Positions 8,946 through 17,838 of a stretch of 51,966 nt of DNA are shown piece after piece. Numbering within the stretch: the first letter of the stretch is position 1; each line of letters starts with the position of its first letter. The stretch comes from an uncultured Granulosicoccaceae bacterium (GTDB taxonomy: Bacteria; Pseudomonadota; Gammaproteobacteria; Granulosicoccales; Granulosicoccaceae). The notes under the pieces are model-generated. The model ran no database searches, was not told where the DNA came from, and was given only the letters and a program-made list of their open reading frames with translations. Position numbers and translations under genes: made by a program. The DNA is taken from NCBI GenBank assembly GCA_938020525.1, contig CALIHW010000104.1:1-51966 (forward strand), written 5' to 3'.

Positions 8946-9479
8946 TTTAGCTCGAGACCCATTCAGCTCACTCTTTAGAAGCACGAATAGTGACAGCTGC
9001 CAGAACACAGATTTCCCTGTAAACGACAGCTGATTGTCAGTGCTATCGGGTTCACAAAACCGACAGTCAATCAAACGAGAAGATCTTTACGTTTTAGGCA
9101 TCTGAAAGTGCAGCTGCCCTGGCTATTGGGAACAGAGATTTAATCAGTCAAGCGCTTGTCGGAAATGCTCCCACCGGCGCCACAGCATAGAACATCCGCT
9201 CTACTGTTTCATCGGCAAAGGTTGTATTGACACCCGTTGGTTCCAGCACTCTGCTCGGCGCATCCATCGCTCTTGGTGGAGCCAGTTTTTCCGCTGAAAA
9301 AATCATGATTACATCCACCGCCAACATCAACGATGACAAACGTTCAACAGGTGAGACCGTACACGGCATAGCTCAGTTATTGCCTGGCTCTATCTAAACT
9401 GAGTCAGTATCGCCCTCTACTAATCCGGTAATTCGGTAAATTTTACTTAGCCTGAGCTAGTGCTACATACTTAGCGATG
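8946..9479. other. Gap with a possible decayed reading frame
   Basis: About 530 bases lie between the pilE stop and the hydantoinase start, both on the minus strand. Read on the plus strand from about 9097 to 9396, one frame is protein-like on both sides of a single TAG at about 9166: ALAIGNRDLISQALVGNAPT before it, and SALGGASFSAEKIMI-like and ANINDDKRSTGETV-like stretches after it, ending at a TAA near 9396. I cannot name the family and there is no obvious start, so this may be a gene remnant or chance. No terminator for the pil operon is clear; ACTGAGTCAGT at 9398-9408 is a small palindrome. Confidence 0.3.
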
Positions 9480-9884
9480 CTAATTCCAGTCACCGGTTTT
9501 CTTACCCTTACTATTTAGCGTCATAACCTCGCCTGCCGGTTGCTTACCTTGCGCGGTTGCTGTCACCTCTACACAACGGCGAATAGATGCACCACAAGCC
9601 TTCATCTCGCTTATTTTGAACCTGCCGGTTTCAGTTTCAAGTGTCGCACCATAGTTGAGATCTGTAAGATCAGTAGTGTAGGTAACTTCTTTGCGATAGA
9701 ACTGCTCCTGCCTTTCCATCACTTCCAACAGTAATGCAGAGGCTTCTGATCTGCCGACTTTATGCAGATACTGAGTGTATGAAGGAACAGCAATTGCGGC
9801 GATTATGCCGATAATCGCCACAACGATCATGACCTCAATTAGCGTAAAACCTGGAGCCCGCTTAATCATCGCTTTAATTTTCAT
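9480..9884 (-). CDS. pilE: PilE-type minor pilin (type IV pilus)
   Basis: This is a class III pilin of 134 residues. The prepilin leader is followed by the cleavage and methylation site [22 protein letters not shown], with Phe+1 and Glu+5 intact, then the single hydrophobic helix and a Tyr-rich alpha-to-beta transition. Two cysteines ([10 protein letters not shown]) lie near the C-terminus. Two starts are possible (9884 and the ATG at 9869, giving MIKRAPG), both leaving a usable leader. It is the last gene of the minor-pilin operon and overlaps the end of pilY1 by 11 bases, so translation is coupled. It should be cleaved by PilD and join the pilus priming/tip complex with PilV, PilW, PilX, FimT and PilY1. 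Confidence 0.92.
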   Translation of the reverse strand: MKIKAMIKRAPGFTLIEVMIVVAIIGIIAAIAVPSYTQYLHKVGRSEASALLLEVMERQEQFYRKEVTYTTDLTDLNYGATLETETGRFKISEMKACGASIRRCVEVTATAQGKQPAGEVMTLNSKGKKTGDWN

Positions 9885-12800
9885 CTAGCTCTACCCAACC
9901 TGTTCGCCTAAAACGTCTGAACGCTTCATTGTTAGTGATTTCCTTTAATGGCGTGACGCCACCGGGATCCAAGAACAACGGTGCACCACTCTGCCCGGTA
10001 TCGATTATCTGTCCGCTCGCCAGAAGCCCTTTACCTACCACGATGAAATCGTCAGGGGCCGCACTAAGAGAATCCGGCACCGAGCTCTCTCCATCCACCA
10101 AGCTAGTGATATACAAGCGAGTATTACCAATATCAAAGTTACAGTTCGCGCCACCCATAAGCACCGGAGGAACATAAGAGTTTGCAAAAATGAGATTGCT
10201 GGTCACCAGAGTTGGTTGAAGTATTTTTTCACCTAATTGAAAGGTTCTGAAAAAGCCATAAGCGTCAGTGGTAGTACTGTTCGTGTCACTGACATTCTTC
10301 AAAATATCTTCACTGGCAGTGATCACACTGTGATCACCCGCAGCGTCAGTCACATACCTGTAGTCAAATTGCTTATCACCACTTGCATCGAATCGAAATG
10401 GTGCCTGGTTAACCCAGCGATCTTTTATCGCATAGAGCCGATTCAGATTTGGTTCTTCATACAAAGGGCTGGAGCGCATGCCGGATCCAGTCACAAGACT
10501 GAAAAAGGCAGTGCTAATGTTGGTACCACTGATGACCACATCAATCGGATTAAAAAATCTAAGTGATTGCCCGGCAGGCGACAACTCAGCTATCTTACCG
10601 CCTGCGACATGAATCTCTTCGAGGTTGTCACCCTCACTGCCAAAATCAACCCGCCAAACATCACCACCAATATCAACAAAAAACAACAGATCAATATAAC
10701 CATCCAGATCTGTGTCAACCGGAACCGGGGTTGATGGAATGCTGTGATTCATGTCGGTAAGATTCAGTTTGTGATCCGTACCGTTGCCAACAGACCACTC
10801 TAATGCACCCGTTGCAGGGTCTACAAAGTAGACAGCGTTTCCATGACTATCTTCAGGAACTGTCATGCCACTGTAGTCGAGAGTCTCTTCGTCATAGATT
10901 GAAGCGTTATAGCCACCTGAAAACATCAGCAGATCTTTGCTTTGACAGTCATCAGGGCAATTGTATTGAACACTCACCATTTGCGGCTTTGACCAGGTCT
11001 GTGCCAGATCGGCAAAGCCTGCTGTTCCACCGTCACCGCCTGTGATTTTCCACATGACCGAAAACGGATCATTGAGAGAAGGATCAGTCAAACCATCAGA
11101 CACATCAAGTGCATAGACCCTGTTACCACCGCGTCGTTCTGTCATGTAAAGCCATGCATTATCAACATAGAAGTCGTAATCAGGCTGATCAATCCTTGTG
11201 GTGTGCAGTGTGAACTCACCATCTAATCCGTATACGTGATCTGAACTCACTTCATTGTCGAAATATTTTTTTATATTGCCAAGGTGCTCTTCGGGTGTGT
11301 AAGACCAAAGCTCAATACCAGTCTCCGGATCAATCGCATGCAGGACGCCCATATTATTCGCAGAGTAAAGTATCTCTCCAACTTCTCCTGGAGTAGTATC
11401 GTCTGTGCCACTTATGGCCCAGTAACTTGCAACCAACGGGCTGTTATGCAGAGAGTCTGCAACAAAGTTATGATTTTCATCGTTGGCTTCCACAGCTGCA
11501 GCAATCGACAACGACGCGTCATTAGCCGCTGCTAACGACTCCACCGCAGCATCGCTTTCCGCTTGCCTGGCAGCATCAGCATCAGCTCTTGCAATCGTGG
11601 CTGCAGCACTTGCATTAATCGCGTCACCGTCGGCTGCTTGCCATATGTCAAAGAGTGCTACAGGATCACCAGTGTTGTTGGCAACTGCATCGTTATACGC
11701 ATTTTCGGCATTATCTGCCGCAGTGCGTGTAGCAGACTCCAGCGCAATTGCATCTGCCTCAACTAACGCCGCAGCCTCAGCAGCAACAGCTGTTTCTGCC
11801 GCGACAACAGCAGCCGCTGCGGCCGCTGCATTTGCTGTATCCTGAGCGTCAATTGCAGCAGCGGCAACGAGTTCATCAAACCCCTCGGCATCACGACCGA
11901 GAGCCCATGAAACCAAAGTATCACGCTCTGTTTCATCAGCCGCACCCAGACTCTCTGGCGGCAGCGTGTCCAGTTCATCCGCGGTTACTTTAACAGTGAC
12001 ATGATTCGCGCTGTTGTCATCGGTATACCAATGCCGATCGGTATAGTCGGGCAACTTATGCGCAAATCCGCCCTGTGGTATTGAAGCACCGTCAGCTGTT
12101 GCTGACCAAAGGCTTTGAGAACTCGCGTTTATAGATCCTGCATCATCCAGCAAAGGAATATTGTTAGCATCTACAATTACGGTTTGCGTTTCTCCTGTCA
12201 CATCATCAGTTATCTCACTCAATGTGTATTTTTTAATGTTGCCGTTCCATCGTACGCTTTCACTGGACAGAAACTGCTCAAAATACAACTCACCACTATG
12301 ACGACTCTCGTTAAACGAGTTAACTGGTGCCGTGGGTGCCGCGAATGTTGTTCCGATGCCTTCAATAATAGTACGGATTGCATCGACAAGTCCTTCAGCT
12401 GACTCGACTTCAAAATAAGTACCAGAACCAGCTGAAGCTATTGATTCCAGCCATGGGTCAGAGAAATTAAAACCAATAGTGTGAGTGTGAGCGTTGTTAA
12501 TGCCATTGATTGGGCTAAGATCTTCCTTAAACAGATGCTCGGCAATTTCTTGTCCGCACTTTCTAGAATCATCGTAGACTGGAGTCCCATCTGCGTTTGT
12601 TATTGACAGACCATTTTCGTCTAATAATCTCACCTCATCACATGCCCCCCCATCAATAACGCTCTCAACTTCATCAACAATATTCAATAGCGCCGTTGGC
12701 TGACCATCTGTCATGACAATAATATGATTGGCCTGACATTCATGATTTATCGGTGACTGATAAAAACCAGTCGGGCCACTAAGTTGACCACGCAGATAGT

Positions 12801-13278
12801 CACGACCATGCCAAAGTGCTGTCTGCGTTCCCGTAGCACCAGCTGGCACCATCGCGTCTATTGCATCGAGCAAATCATCTTCAATAGCCTCTATATCGCC
12901 AATAGGCACTGTTAGCTCAGGTGTTGATTCGAATTCGACAATACCAACGTTGACTCCTTCAAGAGCAGTTACAAGCAGCCTTAGGGCCGATTGCACTTTT
13001 TCCATTCTCGTAGGACCAGTATCATCCGCACCATCTCTGAAACTCATTGAGCCAGAGTTATCCAATACAAACAGTATATTCGGCGGAGAAGATTCAGCGC
13101 TAAAAAAGATATCGGTATCGTCAGCACTTACGCCAGCTGAATAACTCAATACCGATGCAATAAAAAGCACTTTGAGTTTTGGCAACTCTTCGCGGTACGT
13201 AAACCGGCTTAATACAGATGAAAGTAACTTGTTCAATTTTAAAATCACCTTGAGAGTCAATCTGTTTATGGCCAACAA
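9874..13278 (-). CDS. pilY1: PilY1-like pilus tip protein with alanine-rich insertion
   Basis: This is a PilY1 homologue of up to 1134 residues. An N-terminal signal-like segment ([18 protein letters not shown]) precedes a von Willebrand A domain with the MIDAS motif DNSGS at residues 73-77. The C-terminal half is the PilY1 beta-propeller (from about 608), with a calcium-loop motif DTDLDGYID at 855-863. Between the conserved WALGRD (458) and the propeller start lies an insertion of about 140 residues (roughly 464-606), more than a third alanine, that is predicted to form long helices. PilY1 caps type IV pili and is involved in adhesion, pilus dynamics and surface sensing. The start is uncertain: the longest frame begins with TTG, and a GTG at 13248 would remove the overlap with pilX. 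It sits between pilX and pilE in one operon. Confidence 0.93.
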   Translation of the reverse strand: MLAINRLTLKVILKLNKLLSSVLSRFTYREELPKLKVLFIASVLSYSAGVSADDTDIFFSAESSPPNILFVLDNSGSMSFRDGADDTGPTRMEKVQSALRLLVTALEGVNVGIVEFESTPELTVPIGDIEAIEDDLLDAIDAMVPAGATGTQTALWHGRDYLRGQLSGPTGFYQSPINHECQANHIIVMTDGQPTALLNIVDEVESVIDGGACDEVRLLDENGLSITNADGTPVYDDSRKCGQEIAEHLFKEDLSPINGINNAHTHTIGFNFSDPWLESIASAGSGTYFEVESAEGLVDAIRTIIEGIGTTFAAPTAPVNSFNESRHSGELYFEQFLSSESVRWNGNIKKYTLSEITDDVTGETQTVIVDANNIPLLDDAGSINASSQSLWSATADGASIPQGGFAHKLPDYTDRHWYTDDNSANHVTVKVTADELDTLPPESLGAADETERDTLVSWALGRDAEGFDELVAAAAIDAQDTANAAAAAAAVVAAETAVAAEAAALVEADAIALESATRTAADNAENAYNDAVANNTGDPVALFDIWQAADGDAINASAAATIARADADAARQAESDAAVESLAAANDASLSIAAAVEANDENHNFVADSLHNSPLVASYWAISGTDDTTPGEVGEILYSANNMGVLHAIDPETGIELWSYTPEEHLGNIKKYFDNEVSSDHVYGLDGEFTLHTTRIDQPDYDFYVDNAWLYMTERRGGNRVYALDVSDGLTDPSLNDPFSVMWKITGGDGGTAGFADLAQTWSKPQMVSVQYNCPDDCQSKDLLMFSGGYNASIYDEETLDYSGMTVPEDSHGNAVYFVDPATGALEWSVGNGTDHKLNLTDMNHSIPSTPVPVDTDLDGYIDLLFFVDIGGDVWRVDFGSEGDNLEEIHVAGGKIAELSPAGQSLRFFNPIDVVISGTNISTAFFSLVTGSGMRSSPLYEEPNLNRLYAIKDRWVNQAPFRFDASGDKQFDYRYVTDAAGDHSVITASEDILKNVSDTNSTTTDAYGFFRTFQLGEKILQPTLVTSNLIFANSYVPPVLMGGANCNFDIGNTRLYITSLVDGESSVPDSLSAAPDDFIVVGKGLLASGQIIDTGQSGAPLFLDPGGVTPLKEITNNEAFRRFRRTGWVELDEN

Positions 13279-13790
13279 TAAACATAACGTTGGCGCTGCC
13301 TGGATTTTATGCTGCCAATATTGTTTACACGCCCATCATCCAGCGAAGCGGTAGTCTCTATCACTCCTGCAATTTGCTTTACCTTACCGATACTCTCCCC
13401 GAAACAGCCAATACCGGAATCTGCTCGATCACCCCTGATCTCAGATGCAGTAATATTCACATCTTCTGGATTAGTCAGAACCTTATGGGTAGTGTCGTGC
13501 CCGATATGAACCCGCATATCTTTACCGTTGCTACCGGTGGCAAGCAGGCTATCGATAATCGGGTCATCATCAATTTGCTCATTATCGTTTACCGTATAAA
13601 TCTGCAAATTTGTCTCGCTTGAAGCAGCGTAGAACACCTTCTGTCTAAATTGTTCGTTTCTGACCACAGAAGACTGATTCATCACATCACCCATGGTTCT
13701 TACACCAAGCAAGGTAAGAACAAGCAGTGCTACCAAAGCAACAATTAGCGCCGCACCGGACTGTCTTGAATGGTCTGGTTTTATATTCAT
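13266..13790 (-). CDS. pilX: PilX-type minor pilin
   Basis: This 174-residue protein has a prepilin-type N-terminus: a hydrophilic leader ending RQSG, then AALIVALVALLVLTLLGV. Unlike the other pilins here it lacks Glu+5, a known trait of PilX/GspK-type minor pilins, which are thought to cap the filament. The remainder has the family pattern, with a QKVFYAASSETN segment after the helix and a C-terminal cysteine pair region (GCFGES). Its ATG overlaps the stop of pilW by four bases (ATGA), so the two are translationally coupled. It belongs to the priming complex with PilV, PilW, FimT and PilY1. Confidence 0.88.
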   Translation of the reverse strand: MNIKPDHSRQSGAALIVALVALLVLTLLGVRTMGDVMNQSSVVRNEQFRQKVFYAASSETNLQIYTVNDNEQIDDDPIIDSLLATGSNGKDMRVHIGHDTTHKVLTNPEDVNITASEIRGDRADSGIGCFGESIGKVKQIAGVIETTASLDDGRVNNIGSIKSRQRQRYVYCWP

Positions 13791-14593
13791 GGCAATTTGT
13801 TGTTGATTGTTATGGTTGTCGTGTAAACCTTACGCGACACCCTGTCTGTGAATACAATTTCTGGCGAATCAAAGAGCTGATAGGTTCTGGCTTCTTCCCT
13901 TTCAGAGCCGGAACCATCTACCCCATCAGACACCAGCAGGGCAAGCTTTACGGAACGGACTCGATCCCACGCCAGCTTTTCCTGCTCCTCTGAAAGACCT
14001 GCTGAAGCTACCTGAGATGCATCGACAAACTGGTCTATGATTCCGTCAGCATTACTGACGCCATAGAGTATCTGCAACTGCTCTATTCCATCAATCAATG
14101 ACTCCGCCGGGTCGGTGCTTAACCAACCCTGATTAGTCACACTGTAGCCACGACACAAAAGCTCTGAATCAACAACACTGAATACATTAGCAATTTGCTC
14201 ATTTTCATCAACGTCTTGACCAGCACAGTCTTGCAAGTTCCAGGGCACCATCTGTATTGCTATCTGGTCGGAGTCTCCTGGCGCGTCACCGTTGTAGGTG
14301 CAGGGATCGTCGGAATCATTAGGATCAGTACCACCACAATCACCGAAAAAAAATGGAACGACAGTTCCGATCGGATTATGACTGCCAGCTTGCCGAATGA
14401 ACTGAGAGAGATAAGAAGTTGCAAATGTCGCATTGGCTTCGAGTGAGGTATCTGTACCCTGCTGCTTGAAGAGCTTGGTCGATGTGGAAAGATACTGCAC
14501 AACCATCAGACTAATAAACAACCCGATAACGATCGCAATCATTAACTCAATCAGATTGAGACCATGCTGTTTACAATACAGATTCAGTCTCAC
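13787..14593 (-). CDS. pilW: PilW-type minor pilin
   Basis: This 268-residue minor pilin has a leader ending KQHG, then [24 protein letters not shown], with Glu+5 present and Leu at +1. It is followed by a Ser/Thr-rich region (FKQQGTDTSLEANA) and a long C-terminal globular part with several cysteines, as usual for PilW. The length is in the expected range, longer than PilV and FimT. Both ends overlap the neighbouring pil genes by four bases through ATGA junctions. It is predicted to sit in the inner membrane and to assemble into the tip-initiating minor-pilin complex. Confidence 0.9.
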   Translation of the reverse strand: MRLNLYCKQHGLNLIELMIAIVIGLFISLMVVQYLSTSTKLFKQQGTDTSLEANATFATSYLSQFIRQAGSHNPIGTVVPFFFGDCGGTDPNDSDDPCTYNGDAPGDSDQIAIQMVPWNLQDCAGQDVDENEQIANVFSVVDSELLCRGYSVTNQGWLSTDPAESLIDGIEQLQILYGVSNADGIIDQFVDASQVASAGLSEEQEKLAWDRVRSVKLALLVSDGVDGSGSEREEARTYQLFDSPEIVFTDRVSRKVYTTTITINNKLP

Positions 14594-15150
14594 GGTATAA
14601 ACCTCAAGGTCATTGAGTCTCTTTTTGGATCAGCTGTAAGATCGTCATCGACTGATCTTGCAAACCAACTGGTCTCTATGACTACTTGTGCTGCAAACTC
14701 GTCACAGCTTGTCGTCGGAGTCACAACGCCGGTAACTGCATCCGGGTACTCGCAACTAATCTCCACCATCCACTCTGCCACTTGTTTGTTATAGCTTCCT
14801 GTACTGGCGTGATCTGTGTCACCGGCGCAAAATACTTCGTACATATCGAAGGCTGCGATCTGACCAACAGTTCGACCTATCACTGGGGTATCGCAGTAGT
14901 CATCGTCTTCGTTATAAGTTCGCAGATAATCTTTTGGTGGGATACCATTGCTTCTGATCGTGTCTGCTATATCCTGGGACTTGGCTATCACGTAACTGCG
15001 CTGCGTAGAATCCATAGTCGAACTCATCGTACGCAATTGCAGCCCGGCCATGCCGACCACACCCAGCGCAAAAATTACCAGCGCGACCAATACTTCAATT
15101 AAGCCGATGCCGCGCTGCCGCGAACGATTATTGAGCACAGCTTGCCTCAT
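14590..15150 (-). CDS. pilV: PilV-type minor pilin
   Basis: This 186-residue protein has a prepilin leader ending SRQRG, followed by IGLIEVLVALVIFALGVVGMAGLQL, the distinctive PilV N-terminal helix with a Gly-Met-Ala-Gly break. Glu+5 is present. The C-terminal part holds several cysteines (CDTP, FCAGD, SCEYP, SCDEF) that may form disulfides in the periplasm. It overlaps fimT by 23 bases upstream and pilW by four bases downstream, so it is inside the same polycistronic unit. Family assignment comes from both the N-terminus and its place between fimT and pilW, the order seen in many gammaproteobacteria. Confidence 0.9.
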   Translation of the reverse strand: MRQAVLNNRSRQRGIGLIEVLVALVIFALGVVGMAGLQLRTMSSTMDSTQRSYVIAKSQDIADTIRSNGIPPKDYLRTYNEDDDYCDTPVIGRTVGQIAAFDMYEVFCAGDTDHASTGSYNKQVAEWMVEISCEYPDAVTGVVTPTTSCDEFAAQVVIETSWFARSVDDDLTADPKRDSMTLRFIP

Positions 15151-15628
15151 CTTCCAGCGGTCCTTCTGTGATTTTGCCTACACGGTTAACGCTGATCAGT
15201 CTGCCGTGTGTGTTATTGGTTGCTGAAGTACAAATACCAATCGTGAACGGGCCATTCGAATCTACCCAGCCGCGCGAATTGAAAGTAACGGAATTAGAAT
15301 CAAAGCTTGTATCAACAGCCACCTTACCCCGGCCTTCAGAAATCTTTACCTCCTCGTCACCGGCTGATTCTTTTACGATTAACTCCCCTGCCCAGTTGCC
15401 ATCAGCAGGCCCGGTGATAATAACAAGCGTCCCACGCGAACGCGCTTCACTGCGAGCGACCTTCAACAGAGAAGTAATTCTTCGCGATTCAGATAACAAC
15501 GATGTCCGGTCAATGAAAGCACCGTATTGAGGTGCCGCCAGACCAGCGAGGATGCCAACGATTACCACCACGATCATTAACTCAATAAAGGTGACACCGG
15601 AGTTTCTTTTTAAGGCTGAATGCTTCAT
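15128..15628 (-). CDS. fimT: FimT/GspH-type pseudopilin
   Basis: This 166-residue protein has a leader ending RNSG, then VTFIELMIVVVIVGILAGLAAPQYGAFI, a class III prepilin helix with Glu+5; position +1 is Val rather than Phe. The C-terminal domain resembles GspH/FimT, including SRRITSLLKVARSEARSRG after the helix and a conserved late NSRGWVDSNGPF segment. It is the first gene of the minor-pilin operon. FimT-type pilins take part in pilus assembly and, in some species, DNA binding during natural transformation. The basic patch KVARSEARSRG would suit that, but this is inference. The 167 bases upstream are shared with the divergent pilin gene and must contain the operon promoter. Confidence 0.88.
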   Translation of the reverse strand: MKHSALKRNSGVTFIELMIVVVIVGILAGLAAPQYGAFIDRTSLLSESRRITSLLKVARSEARSRGTLVIITGPADGNWAGELIVKESAGDEEVKISEGRGKVAVDTSFDSNSVTFNSRGWVDSNGPFTIGICTSATNNTHGRLISVNRVGKITEGPLEDEASCAQ

Positions 15629-15795
15629 GTCCAGCGGGTCTGGCCTCAGAACAATGCGATCACAGGGTTTCGCAATAGTCAGGCCAATCGACTGAGATCC
15701 AATTAGCGCTGATAACTTCGATTTTGCTAAATAATCCCGCGCCTTGGCCGATCACCCGTTAGTAGACCGACCAGCCAACCTTTATGGAGTGCGCA

Positions 15796-16197
15796 GTGCA
15801 GAATCGACAAACCGGCTTCACCCTGATCGAATTGATGATTGCGATTGCGATAATTGGCATTCTGGCCGGCATTGCTCTACCTCAGTATGGCAAATACATG
15901 AGCAACGCTCGCAGGACTGATGCGCATGTAGATCTACGGGCTGCAGCCCAGGCATTGGAGCGGTGTCGCACCAGACACTTCAGCTATATAGCTGCTGCAT
16001 GCGCATTCACAAAGGAAGATACAGAGCAAGGCCACTACGAAATTGAATTGGAAAACGGCGCGACAGCAACTAGTTTTTCCCTGAAAGCCACAGCAAAGCC
16101 TGGTGGTGCTCAGGCAAACGATACCGGTTGTACTGTCTTGAAAATCAATCACAAGGGTGAAACGCTACCGGCTCCAGCCACCGCAGATTGCTGGTAA
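15796..16197 (+). CDS. Second PilE-like pilin, divergent from the pil operon
   Basis: This is a pilin with the site [31 protein letters not shown], carrying Phe+1 and Glu+5. I place the start at the GTG at 15796 rather than the in-frame ATG at 15784. The GGAG formed inside ATGGAG lies six bases before that GTG, and the leader MQNRQTG then has the usual short length. This gives 133 residues. Four cysteines follow (two after the helix, two near the end, the last in the final CW), suggesting two disulfides and a C-terminal D-region. It could be a major pilin or another minor pilin. It is transcribed away from fimT and ends before a hairpin shared with the cold-shock gene. Confidence 0.88.
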   Translation: MQNRQTGFTLIELMIAIAIIGILAGIALPQYGKYMSNARRTDAHVDLRAAAQALERCRTRHFSYIAAACAFTKEDTEQGHYEIELENGATATSFSLKATAKPGGAQANDTGCTVLKINHKGETLPAPATADCW

Positions 16198-16215
16198 AAC
16201 AACCTCCAACAAATA

Positions 16216-16243
16216 AAAACGGCCGACATAAGCCGACCGTTTT
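16216..16243. terminator. Bidirectional terminator between pilin and cold-shock gene
   Basis: An AAAACGG stem pairs with CCGTTTT around an interrupted inner CG pair. On the plus strand it ends in TTTT, and on the minus strand likewise, so it can terminate the pilin gene and the convergent cold-shock gene. It starts 19 bases after the pilin stop. Confidence 0.75.
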
Positions 16244-16268
16244 GAGCATTACTTAAACAGCAATACCA

Positions 16269-16478
16269 CTACGCAGGTGTTACTTCCTCAGCCTGCGGGC
16301 CTTTCTGGCCTTCTGTTTCGACAAAAGACACGCTTTGGCCTTCTACCAGGGTGCGACGTCCTTCGCCAATGATTGAACGAAAGTGGACAAATAAATCACT
16401 ACCGCTTTCCCGTGAGATAAAGCCATAGCCTTTCTCATCGTTGAACCACTTTACGGTTCCTTGTTGCTTCTCAGACAT
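16269..16478 (-). CDS. CspA-family cold-shock protein
   Basis: This is a single cold-shock domain of 69 residues, a typical length. The RNP1-type motif appears as KGYGFI (lysine-glycine-tyrosine-glycine-phenylalanine-isoleucine) and the RNP2-type motif as LFVHFRSI; the opening [17 protein letters not shown] is characteristic. It binds single-stranded RNA or DNA and melts mRNA structure. A recognisable promoter (-10 at 16664-16669) lies about 180 bases upstream of the start codon, giving the long structured leader expected of a cold-regulated csp gene. It is monocistronic and bounded downstream by a bidirectional hairpin. Confidence 0.95.
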   Translation of the reverse strand: MSEKQQGTVKWFNDEKGYGFISRESGSDLFVHFRSIIGEGRRTLVEGQSVSFVETEGQKGPQAEEVTPA

Positions 16479-16657
16479 TGTGAATCAGATCTCTATGTAA
16501 CACGCGCTACTTATATTAAGCACTTCTATCTAAACAGCCGACTAACGCCGGCGATGAACACCAACGTGGCGGGCTTGAGTTTGGAGTTCAGGGCAGTAGG
16601 AGTTCTCACACGCGGACCACACAATCACAAAAAACCCACGCTTACATCCACGCGGTT
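16479..16657 (-). promoter_or_regulatory. Predicted long 5' leader of the cold-shock gene
   Basis: If transcription starts about seven bases after the -10 box, the mRNA has a leader of about 180 bases. Long leaders of this size act as temperature-responsive elements in cspA of Escherichia coli. I infer the same kind of control here from length and gene family; I have not identified a cold-box sequence. Confidence 0.5.
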
Positions 16658-16663
16658 ACCAGT

Positions 16664-16691
16664 ATTATATGTGCTAATCCGGCAAAAACAA
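16664..16691 (-). promoter_or_regulatory. Sigma-70-type promoter for the cold-shock gene
   Basis: Read on the minus strand there is a perfect TATAAT -10 box (16664-16669) and a TTGTTT -35 box (16686-16691), 16 bases apart. It points toward the cold-shock gene about 180 bases away. The rest of the gap up to the regulator start at 16824 shows nothing clear. Confidence 0.6.
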
Positions 16692-16823
16692 CAAAAAAAC
16701 AGAAGCTTAGCTATGTGCGAATCGGTTAAACGCTGAAATAGATCGATACCAAGTACCGAATTACCGAACCGGCGATAGTCATTTTTATCGTAAATTCGTC
16801 ATCACGCTGGTACTCTTGGAACA

Positions 16824-17822
16824 ATGAACGATCCAATAACGCAAACTTCTGCCCCACCCCACTCAGCAGCAGCACCGATAGAGATCGGCTTCCTGTTAAC
16901 ACCGGACCTTGCCATGCTGGCATTCGGCTCAGCAGTTGAACCGTATCGAGCAGCCAACGTCACCTCTGGCAAAGAACTCTACCGCTGGACGTTTTTGACA
17001 GACGACGGAGATCAGATTAGAGCAGGCAATGGCATCACACTGACACCAGATCAAAAACCTGACGCCAAAGATCGATTCGATCGTATATTTGTTTGTGGCG
17101 GCGTGAATACACAGCTATATAAACCCGAATATTCAATACGCTGGTTACAGCATCAGGCGCAGCGTGGCACCTGCATCGGCAGCATCAGTACCGGCGCATG
17201 GTTACTGGCTCACGCGGGATTATTGCAGGACACTCGCTGCACAATTCACTGGCAGAGCATTGATGCATTCCGTGAAGCATACCCTGACATAAAAGCAGAT
17301 CCCTCCGTATACGTGATTGAGAACAATCGCTGTACCTGCTGTGGTGGTACCGGTGCTTTCGACATGATGGCGCACATCATCGCTGAAGACTATGGTGATG
17401 AAGTCGTCACGGATGTATGTACCTGGTTGTTTCATGATCGCGTTCGTATGGCGACCGATGTTCAAGGTGTTGCACAACACACAGCCCTCGCAAGAAAGTC
17501 ACCGAAACTGGCAGCTGCATTCAGAGTAATGTCAAACCACATCGAAGACCGATTAACTCCAGGTGAGATCGCAGCCCAGATAGGCGTATCGCAAAGACAA
17601 CTGGAGCGTCTATTCCAGCGCCACATGCAATGCACACCACAACAAAAATATATGGACCTGCGATTGCAACATGCAAAGCGCCTTCTAATGGAGACAAGCC
17701 TGCCCATCCTTGATGTATCAATAGCAGCAGGCTTTACCAGTCAGTCGCACTTTACGAAGTGTTACCGTGAAAGATTTAAATGCACACCTAGGTCAGAGCG
17801 AGTGGGTCACACAGTATCCTGA
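16824..17822 (+). CDS. GlxA-family AraC-type transcription regulator
   Basis: This 332-residue regulator has an N-terminal DJ-1/PfpI-like domain (about 18-190) fused to a C-terminal AraC HTH (about 225-325). The segment IEIGFLLTPDLAMLAFGSAVEPYR resembles GbdR/CdhR-type regulators of glycine betaine and carnitine catabolism. At the position of the DJ-1 nucleophile the sequence reads GSISTGAWLL, with Ser122, so it is a sensor domain and not an enzyme. The HTH part contains LTPGEIAAQIGVSQRQLERLF and a second helix pair ending in FTSQSHFTKCYRERF, which are typical. No betaine or carnitine genes are nearby, so its targets lie elsewhere. It converges with rmuC, 16 bases apart. Confidence 0.92.
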   Translation: MNDPITQTSAPPHSAAAPIEIGFLLTPDLAMLAFGSAVEPYRAANVTSGKELYRWTFLTDDGDQIRAGNGITLTPDQKPDAKDRFDRIFVCGGVNTQLYKPEYSIRWLQHQAQRGTCIGSISTGAWLLAHAGLLQDTRCTIHWQSIDAFREAYPDIKADPSVYVIENNRCTCCGGTGAFDMMAHIIAEDYGDEVVTDVCTWLFHDRVRMATDVQGVAQHTALARKSPKLAAAFRVMSNHIEDRLTPGEIAAQIGVSQRQLERLFQRHMQCTPQQKYMDLRLQHAKRLLMETSLPILDVSIAAGFTSQSHFTKCYRERFKCTPRSERVGHTVS

Positions 17823-17838
17823 ATACAATAAGACTACG

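Noticed and set aside
9148-9369. Minus-strand ORF of 73 residues between pilE and the hydantoinase gene
   Set aside because: Composition and residue pattern do not look protein-like, and the opposite frame is more coherent. No ribosome-binding site.
11483-11845. Plus-strand alanine/serine-rich ORF opposite pilY1
   Set aside because: It is the reverse complement of the alanine-rich PilY1 insertion and has no independent support.
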